64,000 nt of DNA, from the NCBI RefSeq assembly GCF_007970185.1, contig NZ_CP042431.1, forward strand, positions 3,968,001-4,032,000, read 5' to 3'. The notes under the pieces are model-generated. The model worked only from the letters and a program-made list of their open reading frames with translations, made no database searches and had not been told where the DNA came from. Position 1 is the stretch's first letter; each line of letters begins with the position of its first letter. The translations under genes were made by a program, and so were the position numbers. The DNA comes from Pseudobacter ginsenosidimutans (lineage in GTDB: Bacteria; Bacteroidota; Bacteroidia; Chitinophagales; Chitinophagaceae). Below, one piece after another: positions 1 to 9,132 of the stretch.

Positions 1-1445
1 TGCAATACGATACGATCATTTACGATACCCGGAGATATGAAGGGCCCGTATCCCAGGCTGAACAGGATAGCCTGGTACCTTGCGGCAAGGTCCGAAGATT
101 CCACATTGCTGAAATTATCCGATTTGGGATTGGCGGTTTTGTTGCGCAGGAACTGCCCGCTAACGTTTACGCTCAGCTGAAAATTGCTGGTAATATTGAT
201 ATCGAAATTGTTCCTGAAAGTATACCTGGAGAATTTGGGTTCCACATCCGCGCCAGCTGCTTTGGTATAATTCAAAATACCGGTCTGATCAAAATATCCT
301 ACTGAACTGGCGTAACGGAATTTTGCATTCCCTCCGGATGCATTCAGGTTGTATTGATTTTGTATACCAGTGCCATTGAATAACTCCTTGTACCAGTCGT
401 GACTGGTATAATACAGCGCCGGGCTGTTCAACAGGGCTGTTTTCTGATCGGGGGTAAGGTTCATGGCTTCCACTTCTGCGGGTGTATAATCCCGGTTATT
501 CTGGAATTTCCATAATTCATCTTCAGAAAACAGCATATTGTTGTAGGCGCCATTGCCGGACGATTGTAATTTCCTGATGCTTTCATTTCTCGACTGTGCG
601 AAGTCGTGAGAATTGGTCAGGGGGATCAATGATGTGGGTTTGGTGTAGCCACGGTTCATGGAGAAGCTGAAGGAAGGGCGTCCGGACCTTCCTCTTTTAG
701 TGGTGACGATGATCACTCCGTTGGCGCCGCGGATACCATAAACAGCCGTGGAAGACGCGTCTTTCAGGATGCTGATATTATCGATATCATTCGCATCGAT
801 AGCATTGAGCATGGTGAACGGATTTTCTGCCGGTTGTTGCACGCCGTCGATCACCACCAGTGGATTGGAGCCATTGAGGGTGGCCAGCCCCCTGATCCGG
901 ATAGTGGTTCCGTTCTGACCAGGTTCACCACTGTTTTGAATACCCGTAATTCCGGGCGCCATCCCCACCAGCATATTGGTAACATTGGCAACCGGTGTCT
1001 GCGCCAGGTCTTTACCGGCCACTACACTCACCGATCCCGTTACTGTGGGAAGTTTTTGTCTGCCGTATCCAACCACCACCACCTGGTCCATCTGGATACT
1101 TTCAGAAGACAATTGAATGTTCATCGGTTCAAAGGAAGTGACCCTTACTTCTCTTTTCAAATAACCGATGGAAGTAAAAACCAATGTGTCGTTCAGGGAA
1201 ACGGCCAGTGAGTAGATACCGGCTGCATCAGTAAAAGTGGCCGCGCTTTTGTTCTTTACGGTCACGTTAACTCCTGCCAGCGGAAGGTTCTGATTATCGG
1301 TGACCTTCCCGTTGATCCGGTTCTGGGCCATCGCCATCGACACCGGCAAGAGGGAGACCAGCCATAAAAAAAGTACTCTTTTCAAAAAAGGTACAGTAGC
1401 AGTAGCTGAACAGTTGGGGGGACTGTCAATTGGCAAGCAGATCAT
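1..1445 (-). CDS. SusC/RagA-type TonB-dependent outer-membrane receptor, N-terminal part (runs off the window)
   Basis: Reading the minus strand from the ATG at 1445 gives 481 codons with no stop before the window edge. The start region has a basic residue pair and hydrophobic stretch ending near MAMAQ (residue ~40), a probable signal peptide. It is followed directly by a carboxypeptidase-regulatory-like domain (INGKVTDNQNLPLAGVNV) and then a plug domain with the usual motifs VVVVGYG, VVIDGVQQP and ILKDASSTAVYG(I)RGANGVI. There is no STN domain, so it is not expected to signal to a FecR protein. Family knowledge: such receptors import glycans or peptides across the outer membrane using TonB energy, with a SusD partner; that partner would lie beyond position 1. 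The hybrid two-component regulator gene lies 182 bp upstream on the same strand and is the likely regulator. Confidence 0.93.
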   Translation of the reverse strand, partial: MICLPIDSPPNCSATATVPFLKRVLFLWLVSLLPVSMAMAQNRINGKVTDNQNLPLAGVNVTVKNKSAATFTDAAGIYSLAVSLNDTLVFTSIGYLKREVRVTSFEPMNIQLSSESIQMDQVVVVGYGRQKLPTVTGSVSVVAGKDLAQTPVANVTNMLVGMAPGITGIQNSGEPGQNGTTIRIRGLATLNGSNPLVVIDGVQQPAENPFTMLNAIDANDIDNISILKDASSTAVYGIRGANGVIIVTTKRGRSGRPSFSFSMNRGYTKPTSLIPLTNSHDFAQSRNESIRKLQSSGNGAYNNMLFSEDELWKFQNNRDYTPAEVEAMNLTPDQKTALLNSPALYYTSHDWYKELFNGTGIQNQYNLNASGGNAKFRYASSVGYFDQTGILNYTKAAGADVEPKFSRYTFRNNFDINITSNFQLSVNVSGQFLRNKTANPKSDNFSNVESSDLAARYQAILFSLGYGPFISPGIVNDRIVL

Positions 1446-1627
1446 AAATGAATCAGTTAGAATGATAGTTTAAAACAGTTGCAACCCCTGTTATCGGCTG
1501 TTGAAAGCCAGGGGATAGAACTGGTCAAAATTAATGACGGGTGTTCCGGGGGAGGGCGAAATTCTGCACAAAATAGGGAGAGAAATGTTTCCCGTTTATT
1601 TCTATGTGATTAAAAATCAATAAGAAA

Positions 1628-2251
1628 TCACGAATTCTTATTCTCCTTGCCCTGGGCTTTATGCATTTCCTGGTATGCAGATGGTGTTACCTGAAATTGC
1701 TCTCTGAATACTTTTGTGAAATATTTCGGGTCGTTGAAACCAACCTCGTAGGCGATTTCGGCAATCGTCCATTTTTCTGTTTCGAGCATTTGTTTGGCTC
1801 TTTGCAAACGGATGGAGCGGATAAACTCTATAGGAGTTTGGCCGGTGAGGCTAAAAAGTTTTTTGTAGAGAGTAGGGCGGCCGAGCAGTAATTCCCGGCT
1901 CAGTTCTTCTACGGAGAAATCGGGGTTCGACATATTCTTCTCCACCAGCGCCAGGGCTTTTTGAACAAATTCCGTGTCGGTGGATACAGGGATAATTTCT
2001 GTAGCGGCAACGGTCACCTGCTTTTGATAGGTTTCCCTGAACTTGTCCTGCTGCGCCAGCAGGTTCCGGATCTTGGATAGTAAGAGTTCGATATTAAAAG
2101 GCTTGGTAATATAATCGCTTGCTCCGGTGCCGAGCCCTTCCAGCTGGCTGAATTCAGAGCTCAGTACTGTCAGTAAAATAAATGGAATAAAGGAAGTCCG
2201 TTTATCGTTCCTTATTTTCTGGCAAAGCTCTATGCCGCTCAATTCGGGCAT
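1628..2251 (-). CDS. C-terminal part of a frameshifted hybrid two-component regulator: receiver end plus AraC-type DNA-binding domain
   Basis: This fragment begins in the middle of a receiver domain (MPELSGIELCQKI; conserved Lys in YITKPFN) and ends in an AraC-type helix-turn-helix (about residues 105-200: WTIAEIAYEVGFNDPKYFTKVF, then FQVTPSAYQ). In the same frame just upstream of its ATG, codons 2272-2252 encode LIISDIN, which holds the phospho-acceptor Asp (codon 2260-2258). The kinase frame ends at 2269, so this is the continuation of the gene at 2269-5751. Adding one base at the C4 run (2275-2278 on plus) gives HPHLIISDINMPE, a normal receiver sequence. If translated alone from 2251 the product would lack the phospho-acceptor Asp. 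The intact gene would be 1374 aa. Confidence 0.85.
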   Translation of the reverse strand: MPELSGIELCQKIRNDKRTSFIPFILLTVLSSEFSQLEGLGTGASDYITKPFNIELLLSKIRNLLAQQDKFRETYQKQVTVAATEIIPVSTDTEFVQKALALVEKNMSNPDFSVEELSRELLLGRPTLYKKLFSLTGQTPIEFIRSIRLQRAKQMLETEKWTIAEIAYEVGFNDPKYFTKVFREQFQVTPSAYQEMHKAQGKENKNS

Positions 2252-2268
2252 GTTGATATCGCTGATGA

Positions 2269-5200
2269 TCAGGTGGGGTGTTCAGATAAAGCTTTCTGCC
2301 ATCCTTCTTTTCCATTGGCTGCCTCGATGACGGTGAAATGTTCTTTCAGATTGTCCTTAATATAGAAGCGGTAATCTTCATTGTCCTCTACCAGGAGGAT
2401 GGTTTTCCTGTTGGGGTTATTCCCTTTGTGCGCTAACGGAACGGGGGCCGGAGCAGTCTCCGTAATGTCTTCCGGTAACTGCACGGGAAGGTTTACAATA
2501 AATACGCTACCCTTATTCAAGCTGCTTTCGGCATGAATGGTTCCGCCATGCAGTTTTACAAACTCCTTACAGATACTCAGTCCTATACCGCTACCCTGAT
2601 TGATGATAGAACTGGGGGTTTCATGCTGGAAAAAACGTTCGAATATTTTTTCCAGTTTGCCGGCCGGAATGCCGATGCCGGTATCGCTGACTCTTATTTC
2701 AATGAATGCTTTTTCATTACCAGGTATTTTACTGACCTGTAAAGAAACAGCGCCGCCTTCGGGAGTGAATTTAAAAGCATTGGACAACAAATTGAAAAGG
2801 ATCCTTTCCATTTTATCGGCATCGAAAGCCATGATCTGGTCGGCTTCATCAGCATGATAGGTGAAATCGATAGTCTTCCTCTCGGCGATATCGGAAAAAG
2901 AATCGAAAACATCCCTGCATAACCGGAAAATATTGCCTGGCTTTTTATTCAGTTTCAGTTCACTCAATTCAAGTTTGCGGAAATCGAGCAGTTCATTCAC
3001 CATGTTCAACAGGCGGCGGGCATTGCGGTGGATCAGGCGGAACTGTCTGTTCTCGTTTTCGGGATACTGCTGTTGCAACAATTTTTCAATAGGGGAGATG
3101 ATCAATGCCAATGGTGTTTTGAATTCATGGCTCACATTGGTAAAGAAATGGATCTTCATCGCATTCAATTCCTGGTTTCGTCTTGCTTCAAGATCTTCCT
3201 GTTCTTTTTTGAATTTCATTTTGGTACGGCGAATGATCCTGTATCTTCCATACAATAAAGAACCAATGATCAATAAAGCATAAAGACAATATGCAAGTGC
3301 GCTGCGCCAGAAGGGGGGGAGTATCCTGATTTGCAGATCGGCAGAACCGGGCACCCACACACCATTTTCATTGCGGGCTCTTACCGATAAAGTATATGTG
3401 CCGGGATTCAATCCGGTGAAACTGATCTTCCGGTTATTGCCATCGGTGGTTATCCAGGTATCATTGAATCCTTTTAGCTGGTACATGTATTTGATCTTCC
3501 CTGCATCTACAAACTGGAGTGCTGCAAATTCGATGGCAAATGCGTTCTGGTCGTGCCGCAGCACCAGTTCCCGGGTGGCTGCGATCGTTTCTGATAACAC
3601 GATCCGGCCGCCATATTGCTTTCCTGTTTCTACACTGTTATTGAAGAGTTGCAGATCGGTGAACACCAATGGCGGGTGGACAGTCTTTGTAACAGGGGTG
3701 GGTGGAAAAAAAATATTGTAACCATTGCTGCCACCGAATACCAGCTCGCCTGCTTTTGTAACAAATGCTGCATCATCATTGAAAACACGTCCCTGCAATC
3801 CGTCTGTTTCATCATAATTTCTGAACTGGAGAGCCATATTGCTTCCATTGCGGATGATGCTGACATTGGAAATACCGTTGGGTGTACTGATCCAAAGGTT
3901 TTGGTGATGATCTTTCAAGATCCTCAGAATGGTATTATGAGGAAGTCCATCTTCTGTTCGATACCTGGTAAATTTGTCCAGCTGCGGGTTGTAAAGGTTT
4001 AGCCCATCCCTGGTGCCAACCCAGATCAGGCCGCTGCTATCTTCCAGGATATCCAGCACAGTGGTATTGCTTAGACTGTTGGGATTGTTTTCATCATAGG
4101 TAAAGGTCCTGATGAGCTTTGCGTGCTTATCGTATAATTCAATGCCAGCCGATCCACCGGCCCATATATTCCCACTCCTGTCTTCGATGATGGAGTTGGT
4201 GCTGACTGTATAGGCGCGTTGCGTACGGTAACTATAGAACTTTTGCTCCTTCCGGTTGAACAGTTGAAGCCCGTTGGTGAGGGTGCCAATCCACAAGCGG
4301 CCCTGGCTGTCTTCATAGATCTCCCAGATACTATCATCTGAAAGACTGAAACTGTCATTCTCAATATGCCTGTAGCGAATGAAGTTTTTACCATCGAAGC
4401 AATTCAACCCACCAAAATAAGTACCGATCCAGAGTTTGTTTTCTTTGTCGAGATACAGGCTGGAAATGACATTATTGGAAACGCTGTTGTTATTCGCGGG
4501 ATTGTTCAGGTATTTTTGATATGTATTGGTGGCGCGATTGAAATAGAGAAGCCCTCCACCATTGGTGCCGATCCAGAGATTTCCTTTTTTATCTTCTGCA
4601 AAACAATTGACATCATTGAAAGGAAGACTTTTCCCATTTGCTGCATCGTGCTGAAAAAGTAAAAAAGAGGATTTGTTTTCATTGAAGTAATTGATACCTG
4701 TTTTGAAAGTTCCCATCCAGATGGTGCCCAGTTCATCTTTGAAAATAGCGTTGATGGCATTTTCGAAATTATTGCTGTTGCCGCCTGTACTGCTGTATAG
4801 ATAGTTTACAGATCCGTTCTTTTTATTGATGAGGTTGATGCCTCCGTGATCTGTGGCTATCCAGATATTTCCCCTGTGGTCCTGAATGATACCGTTAACG
4901 ATATCGTTATTGAGCTTCAACTGCACGGAATTGCTGTTCACAGGCACCACGGTATCTGTTGCCGGCTGGTACCACCATGCACCATGTTTTTGATTGGCTA
5001 CATACAGCCAGACATCATTTTCTTTATCAATGAATATGCGATATTGCTGGCCATTGCCGCGGGCAGACTGCAGCAAGGATTTATTCCTTCGCATCAACTG
5101 ATTGTCTTTACCGTTTCTTTTTTCGAATACACCTTCTTCATAAGCCACCCAATAATTTCCTTCGCTATCGAATGCAATGGCGGTTACATTATTGGAGTAG

Positions 5201-5751
5201 AGGGGGGATGTTCCCATCTGATCATTGTAATGATCTGTTTTTCCCGTGGTGGCGTTGTAGCAGTACATTCCGTCATGAGGAAAAACAAACCAGAATCCGC
5301 CTTGTTTATCAGGAACGATGGTGGAGAACCATTCATGGGGAATGCCTATTGCCTGCAGGAACTGTTTGGGCCGGGAGACGAATTTTTCAGTTTTCGGATC
5401 GAATTTATTCCAGCCTTTGGGAGTATATGCCCAAAGTGATTGTAAAGGACCGTGTACTACCTTGTCAATGAAATTATCGTTGATGGTGGTGCTGTCGCCT
5501 TCTTTATGCAGGAAAACTTTGAATGTATAACCGTCAAACCTGTTGAGGCCTGCGGCTGTGCCGAACCAGAGAAAACCCTGCTGGTCTTTGATAATGGCGG
5601 TGATTCGATTATTGGATAATCCCTGGTTGAGCCCGATGGTGTTGAACCTGTATTGCACAGGTTGTGCTTTGAGCAGGTTGCTGCCCTGAGCAAAAAGTAA
5701 AAGAAACAGGGCGATGCGGATATAAAACCGGTCAGGAGTTGTCCATTTCAA
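2269..5751 (-). CDS. Hybrid two-component system sensor (HTCS): periplasmic propeller, Y_Y_Y domain, histidine kinase and start of receiver; frameshifted before its receiver Asp
   Basis: The 1160-residue frame has a signal peptide (1-29), about 14 Reg_prop-type propeller repeats (recurring GLIWVGTRDGLNLY-like units, residues ~35-740), a Y_Y_Y-like domain (~745-810) and a membrane segment (~816-839). It continues with a HisKA domain (His875 in NVSHEFKTP), a HATPase with N-box NLLSNAFKF, DTGIGIP and GSGIGLS, and a receiver start at ~1115 (ILLVEDNEDY). The frame ends at TGA (2271-2269) in mid-receiver. The rest, including AraC output, is at 1628-2251 in another frame. Family knowledge: HTCS proteins sense oligosaccharides in the periplasm and switch on nearby susCD operons; the SusC gene downstream on the same strand fits. 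The total length 1628-5751 is 4124 nt, one short of a multiple of three, consistent with a single-base loss. Confidence 0.9.
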   Translation of the reverse strand: MKWTTPDRFYIRIALFLLLFAQGSNLLKAQPVQYRFNTIGLNQGLSNNRITAIIKDQQGFLWFGTAAGLNRFDGYTFKVFLHKEGDSTTINDNFIDKVVHGPLQSLWAYTPKGWNKFDPKTEKFVSRPKQFLQAIGIPHEWFSTIVPDKQGGFWFVFPHDGMYCYNATTGKTDHYNDQMGTSPLYSNNVTAIAFDSEGNYWVAYEEGVFEKRNGKDNQLMRRNKSLLQSARGNGQQYRIFIDKENDVWLYVANQKHGAWWYQPATDTVVPVNSNSVQLKLNNDIVNGIIQDHRGNIWIATDHGGINLINKKNGSVNYLYSSTGGNSNNFENAINAIFKDELGTIWMGTFKTGINYFNENKSSFLLFQHDAANGKSLPFNDVNCFAEDKKGNLWIGTNGGGLLYFNRATNTYQKYLNNPANNNSVSNNVISSLYLDKENKLWIGTYFGGLNCFDGKNFIRYRHIENDSFSLSDDSIWEIYEDSQGRLWIGTLTNGLQLFNRKEQKFYSYRTQRAYTVSTNSIIEDRSGNIWAGGSAGIELYDKHAKLIRTFTYDENNPNSLSNTTVLDILEDSSGLIWVGTRDGLNLYNPQLDKFTRYRTEDGLPHNTILRILKDHHQNLWISTPNGISNVSIIRNGSNMALQFRNYDETDGLQGRVFNDDAAFVTKAGELVFGGSNGYNIFFPPTPVTKTVHPPLVFTDLQLFNNSVETGKQYGGRIVLSETIAATRELVLRHDQNAFAIEFAALQFVDAGKIKYMYQLKGFNDTWITTDGNNRKISFTGLNPGTYTLSVRARNENGVWVPGSADLQIRILPPFWRSALAYCLYALLIIGSLLYGRYRIIRRTKMKFKKEQEDLEARRNQELNAMKIHFFTNVSHEFKTPLALIISPIEKLLQQQYPENENRQFRLIHRNARRLLNMVNELLDFRKLELSELKLNKKPGNIFRLCRDVFDSFSDIAERKTIDFTYHADEADQIMAFDADKMERILFNLLSNAFKFTPEGGAVSLQVSKIPGNEKAFIEIRVSDTGIGIPAGKLEKIFERFFQHETPSSIINQGSGIGLSICKEFVKLHGGTIHAESSLNKGSVFIVNLPVQLPEDITETAPAPVPLAHKGNNPNRKTILLVEDNEDYRFYIKDNLKEHFTVIEAANGKEGWQKALSEHPT

Positions 5752-5864
5752 TTGTGCAAATATTTAGAAACAATGCAATCAATGCTGGAAATCGGGTTCA
5801 GCAGCCTAAAAGTATAATTTTTATCAGGAACGGACAGCAAGATTATGATGCCGGGCATTCAGCA

Positions 5865-7151
5865 TTAAGGCATATTGCTTTTCTCTGCAATTTTTTTTCC
5901 ACTCGTCAATGCTGCTTCCACGGTGCCGATCAATGGTCCTTTGTAAAAAGCTTCACCTGCAAAGTAGATCGTATCAGCAATGGGCCGTTGCAGGAAATCC
6001 ATCACGGCTGCCGTTTCTACCGTTGCGTAGGTATAAGACCCAAGTGTATAAGGATCAGAAGTCCAGTCGATGATTTCCGATTCCCTGAGCATGGCATTCA
6101 ATTCAGTGGCATCCCTGTTGAAAATATTTGCGAGGGAATTGATACTCAGGTTGAGCAATCGCTCCTTACCAGCATTGGCCCATTCTTTTGCAGGAGGCCC
6201 ACCAAGCCAGCCGGTCAGTACAGCAGATTGTTGCGGGAATTGTGTCCACCAGGTGGGGACCGGTTCTTCAGACAAAATGAATTGCAGGTTGTGGAGCTTT
6301 TCTTCCTGCTCTATCCAGAATGGATGATCAAAGCGTAGCAGGATCTTGATGATGGCGCCCATGCCTATCTTTTGTACTGCCTCCATATATTCGGTAATGG
6401 CAGGAAAGAATTGAATGGCCCCTTCATATGAGAGAGTCGCCTTCAGCACATTCAACGGTATAGTGATAATGGCTTTTTGTGCCAGGAACTGTTGCTTGCA
6501 GGCTGTGATCAATTTTATCGGCTGCATTTCCCAATGCAATTCCCTCACGGGAGTTGATAATAATAATTGTCCTCCATGTTTCAGGTAATCATCCCTGAGG
6601 AATTCCATCAGGCTGCGATAACCCTTGTTGATCCTGTATTGCGGACTATCCTCTTCCGCCAGCCATTCTTCGCGCAATGCGAACGTGCTTGCGTCCGCCG
6701 GATCGGCTGTATCATAGCCGGTAGCGAAGCGGACGGCCGCTTCACATAATGCTGTATACCGGGGATCGCTGAAGTATAGCTCCAGGAAATCCAGCAAGGG
6801 AAGGTCTTCCTGCAATGATCTCAGTTTTTCGGTGAATACTTCCCAGTCTGGAATGATCTCCTGGCTTTGCTGCAGCTCTCCGTTCCTGAATTGCCACCAG
6901 GAGCCTTCGGTCTGATGAAATTCCAGGCCAGCTTCCTTCAGTAATGATTTTGTAAGGGGGAGATCACCATGAATGAATTCCGCCCCGTATTCAATATGAT
7001 CTTTGTCCCCAACGGAGATTGTATGTATTCGTCCTCCGATGCGGTCCCTTGCTTCCAGCAACAGGGTCTTTTTACCGGCTTTTGCCAATTCCCTTGCAGC
7101 CATCAGTCCGGCTGCGCCAGCACCCACAATAATGAATTCATATTGTTCCAT
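5865..7151 (-). CDS. Flavin monoamine oxidase family FAD-dependent oxidoreductase
   Basis: The 428-residue protein starts with a Rossmann FAD-binding motif GAGAAG (residues 10-15), followed by the ribose-binding acidic residue and the GG motif in LLEARDRIGGR (31-41). The C-terminus carries the second FAD signature (YFAGEAFYKGPLIGTVEAA), typical of amine oxidases. Family members oxidise amines to imines with release of hydrogen peroxide, or act on carotenoid or protoporphyrin-like substrates; the substrate here cannot be read. There is no signal peptide, so it is probably cytoplasmic. It lies 113 bp upstream of the hybrid sensor gene on the same strand and is divergent from the ECF sigma gene at 7303. 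No functional link to either is evident. Confidence 0.9.
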   Translation of the reverse strand: MEQYEFIIVGAGAAGLMAARELAKAGKKTLLLEARDRIGGRIHTISVGDKDHIEYGAEFIHGDLPLTKSLLKEAGLEFHQTEGSWWQFRNGELQQSQEIIPDWEVFTEKLRSLQEDLPLLDFLELYFSDPRYTALCEAAVRFATGYDTADPADASTFALREEWLAEEDSPQYRINKGYRSLMEFLRDDYLKHGGQLLLSTPVRELHWEMQPIKLITACKQQFLAQKAIITIPLNVLKATLSYEGAIQFFPAITEYMEAVQKIGMGAIIKILLRFDHPFWIEQEEKLHNLQFILSEEPVPTWWTQFPQQSAVLTGWLGGPPAKEWANAGKERLLNLSINSLANIFNRDATELNAMLRESEIIDWTSDPYTLGSYTYATVETAAVMDFLQRPIADTIYFAGEAFYKGPLIGTVEAALTSGKKIAEKSNMP

Positions 7152-7302
7152 AGAAAATGAATTTACAAAATTGTATTATTGCAACAGGCTACTATTCTTA
7201 CTAACTGCATTCAATCTTTCATAATCAAACCTTCCTGTTCCTCGTTATTTGAGGGCCAGGAATTTATTTTGCTAAGCCCAATTGAAGGAAAGGGATTAAA
7301 AT

Positions 7303-7905
7303 ATGAAGATGAAAAGTGAGCTTGTTGACGAACCATTACTAATCAGGCGCTGTGTAAACGGCGACAGAACTGCCTTTTCCAGCCTTTATTCTCACTACGC
7401 CCCTCTATTGTACCGGCTGCTGTATCCACTCACGCGTGAATCCCGGCATGATGCCGAAGAGATCATACAGGATGTATTCCTTTCTATCTGGGAAAAAAGG
7501 GAACTATTACCTGCTATCCGGAATTTCAAACCCTTTCTTTTCCGGATGGCCAGGAACAAACTGATTGATCTCAGAAGGAAGTCTGCTGTCAAAAAAAGAG
7601 CGGCAGGTAACCTCGAACAGCTCTCCCAAAGCAGTTCTCTTTCACCGGAAGAGGATGTGCTGTATATCGAGTACCATTCATATGCCATGAAAGCAATAGC
7701 CGCTTTGCCGCCCAGGCAGCGGCAGATCTTCGATCTGCGGATGTCTGAAGATCTTTCTCTTGACCAGATCGCTGCACAACTTCAGATCACTACGCATGCG
7801 GTGAAGAAGAATTTATATACCGCTATCAGAGCGGTAAAAGAGCAGCTCAGGAAGAATCCCGACTGGTTCTTACCCTTGTTGCTTGCCGCTGCCAGTTACT
7901 GCTGA
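7303..7905 (+). CDS. FecI-type ECF RNA polymerase sigma factor
   Basis: The 200-residue protein has sigma region 2 (FSSLYSHYAPLLYRLLYPLT, DAEEIIQDVFLSIWE at about residues 25-65) and region 4 (ALPPRQRQIFDLRMSEDLSLDQIAAQLQ, 130-165). This layout is that of the Bacteroidota FecI/RpoE-like sigma-70 family. A FecR gene follows after 67 bp, then susC with an STN domain and susD. Known logic of such loci: substrate binding to SusC is passed via the STN domain to FecR, which frees the sigma factor to transcribe the locus. ATG at 7303 or 7309 could start the protein. Upstream (7152-7302) is a divergent region with only a weak -7 match. Confidence 0.95.
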   Translation: MKMKSELVDEPLLIRRCVNGDRTAFSSLYSHYAPLLYRLLYPLTRESRHDAEEIIQDVFLSIWEKRELLPAIRNFKPFLFRMARNKLIDLRRKSAVKKRAAGNLEQLSQSSSLSPEEDVLYIEYHSYAMKAIAALPPRQRQIFDLRMSEDLSLDQIAAQLQITTHAVKKNLYTAIRAVKEQLRKNPDWFLPLLLAAASYC

Positions 7906-7972
7906 AAAAAATCTTATCCCGGAAGGTATACTTTCCGTCTGCTCGAACGAACTATACATTAACAGGCATGAT

Positions 7973-9013
7973 ATGACTGATGCAATTATTGAAAAAATAG
8001 CCACCGGCAATTATTCGGAGGAGGAGCTGCGTGCTTTCCTGGAAGAATTGAAGGACATGAACGATGACGATTACAAAGCCATTTACAACAAGCTGTACAA
8101 GGTGCTGCCGGATTTCCCGGACAGGCAAATGAGTGAAAACTTCAGTATGGAAATGGAGAAGCAGCTAGACAAAAGTGATTCGATGAACGGCGCTGTTGTT
8201 ATTACAGGTTGGAGAAAATGGAGATACTACGCAGCAGCAGCGGTATTGTTGCTGGTATTGGCAGGTGGTATCTACCTGTACCTGCAACCTGATCAGCACA
8301 GGGTCTTTGCCGCCAGGAACGGAGAACGCAAGAGTGTTCGGCTGCCGGATGGTTCACAGGTGATCATCAATAGCGGAAGCACCCTGTCTCTATCTGAAGA
8401 TTTCGATGTAACTGACCGCGAGGTTACACTGGAAGGTGAAGTGTATTTCGATATCAGAAGCAATGAAAAGAAACCTTTCATCATCCATACCAAAGCATCT
8501 GAAGTAAAAGTACTGGGTACGGCATTCAATGTAAGGGCCTATCCTTCGGAAGAAACGGAAGTGGCTTCGCTGGTGAGAGGCGCCATCCAGGTAAGGATAA
8601 AAACAGACACCGGTTTGTCTGGAGAATACCTGCTGAAGCCGATGCAGAAGATGATCATCAACAAAACCAGTGAGGTGGAAAAAGATAAAACAGTACAGGT
8701 CGCAAAGAAAACGAGAATGATACCGGCAAGGATCGACAGCATCCATGTAAACAAGATCTTCGATGAAGTGGTGGAAACTGCCTGGACAAAGAACAAGCTG
8801 GTTTTCGATAATGAAACCCTGCTCGAAGCAGCAGCGAGAATGCAGCAATGGTACGGGATCGAAATAAGAATTGAGAACGACTCCCTGAAAAATCTCCTGT
8901 ATACGGGAAGCTATGAGGGAGAAACTTTGGAGAAAGTACTGGAGGCCATTCAATACTCGATCCCAATGCTGAAATATAAAATGGAGAACAATGGCTTGTA
9001 CATACTATACTGA
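7973..9013 (+). CDS. FecR-type anti-sigma factor
   Basis: I chose the ATG at 7973 (MTDAIIEKIATGN) because residues encoded by the longer open frame from 7883 overlap the sigma gene and look unlike the family. The 346-residue protein has a cytoplasmic anti-sigma region (1-80), one membrane segment (about 84-104, YYAAAAVLLLVLAGGIYLYL), a FecR domain (SVRLPDGSQVIINSGS, LEGEVYFDI, VLGTAFNVRAY) and a C-terminal DUF4974-like domain (WYGIEIRIEND, YTGSYEGETLEKVLEAI). It should sit in the inner membrane, hold the sigma factor from 7303 inactive and respond to the STN domain of the SusC at 9133. An unusually lysine-rich linker (~225-260) separates the FecR and DUF4974 parts. Confidence 0.93.
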   Translation: MTDAIIEKIATGNYSEEELRAFLEELKDMNDDDYKAIYNKLYKVLPDFPDRQMSENFSMEMEKQLDKSDSMNGAVVITGWRKWRYYAAAAVLLLVLAGGIYLYLQPDQHRVFAARNGERKSVRLPDGSQVIINSGSTLSLSEDFDVTDREVTLEGEVYFDIRSNEKKPFIIHTKASEVKVLGTAFNVRAYPSEETEVASLVRGAIQVRIKTDTGLSGEYLLKPMQKMIINKTSEVEKDKTVQVAKKTRMIPARIDSIHVNKIFDEVVETAWTKNKLVFDNETLLEAAARMQQWYGIEIRIENDSLKNLLYTGSYEGETLEKVLEAIQYSIPMLKYKMENNGLYILY

Positions 9014-9027
9014 GAAAAAATGAGTGC

Positions 9028-9055
9028 ATAAAAAAGGGGATGCGCTAACATCCCC
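9028..9055 (-). terminator. Rho-independent terminator on the antisense strand between fecR and susC
   Basis: Plus-strand GGGGATG (9036-9042), a six-base loop and CATCCCC (9049-9055) form a perfect 7-bp hairpin. On the minus strand it is followed at once by six T residues (9035-9030). On the plus strand the T-run is weak (GATTTTC), so the hairpin is a stronger terminator for antisense transcription. No minus-strand protein gene ends here, which suggests a small antisense RNA. It could also weakly end fecR messages. Confidence 0.6.
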
Positions 9056-9115
9056 GATTTTCAGATATCGAAACAGTTTTGCGTTGAGAACATAGCTGTT
9101 TCCAATATTAACCAA
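9028..9115 (-). ncRNA. Candidate cis-antisense small RNA opposite the susC leader
   Basis: Seen in sequence: a perfect antisense -7 box (TAGTTTTG, 9127-9120) just before the susC start and an antisense-strand hairpin with a T6 run at 9055-9030. Together they would give an RNA of about 85-90 nt fully complementary to the susC leader. Known: DonS-type cis-encoded RNAs in Bacteroides fragilis have this position and repress susC of ECF-regulated loci. Inferred: the same mechanism here. No clear -33 TTTG was found at the usual spacing, and the start site is estimated. Confidence 0.35.
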
Positions 9116-9119
9116 AAAT

Positions 9120-9127
9120 CAAAACTA
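9120..9127 (-). promoter_or_regulatory. Antisense Bacteroidota -7 box (TAnnTTTG) at the susC start
   Basis: The plus strand reads CAAAACTA, i.e. TAGTTTTG on the minus strand, a full match to TAnnTTTG. It lies 6 bp upstream of the susC ATG (9133) and points toward the antisense terminator at 9055-9028. The -33 element is not recognisable. Confidence 0.35.
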
Positions 9128-9132
9128 AAGGT

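Noticed and set aside
1485-1514. Terminator or antisense unit upstream of the first susC (CCCCTG...CAGGGG)
   Set aside because: Long 18-base loop, competing inner stem and no T-run on either strand.
4846-5439. 197-codon plus-strand open frame opposite the hybrid sensor
   Set aside because: It mirrors the propeller repeats of the minus-strand gene and has no recognisable features.
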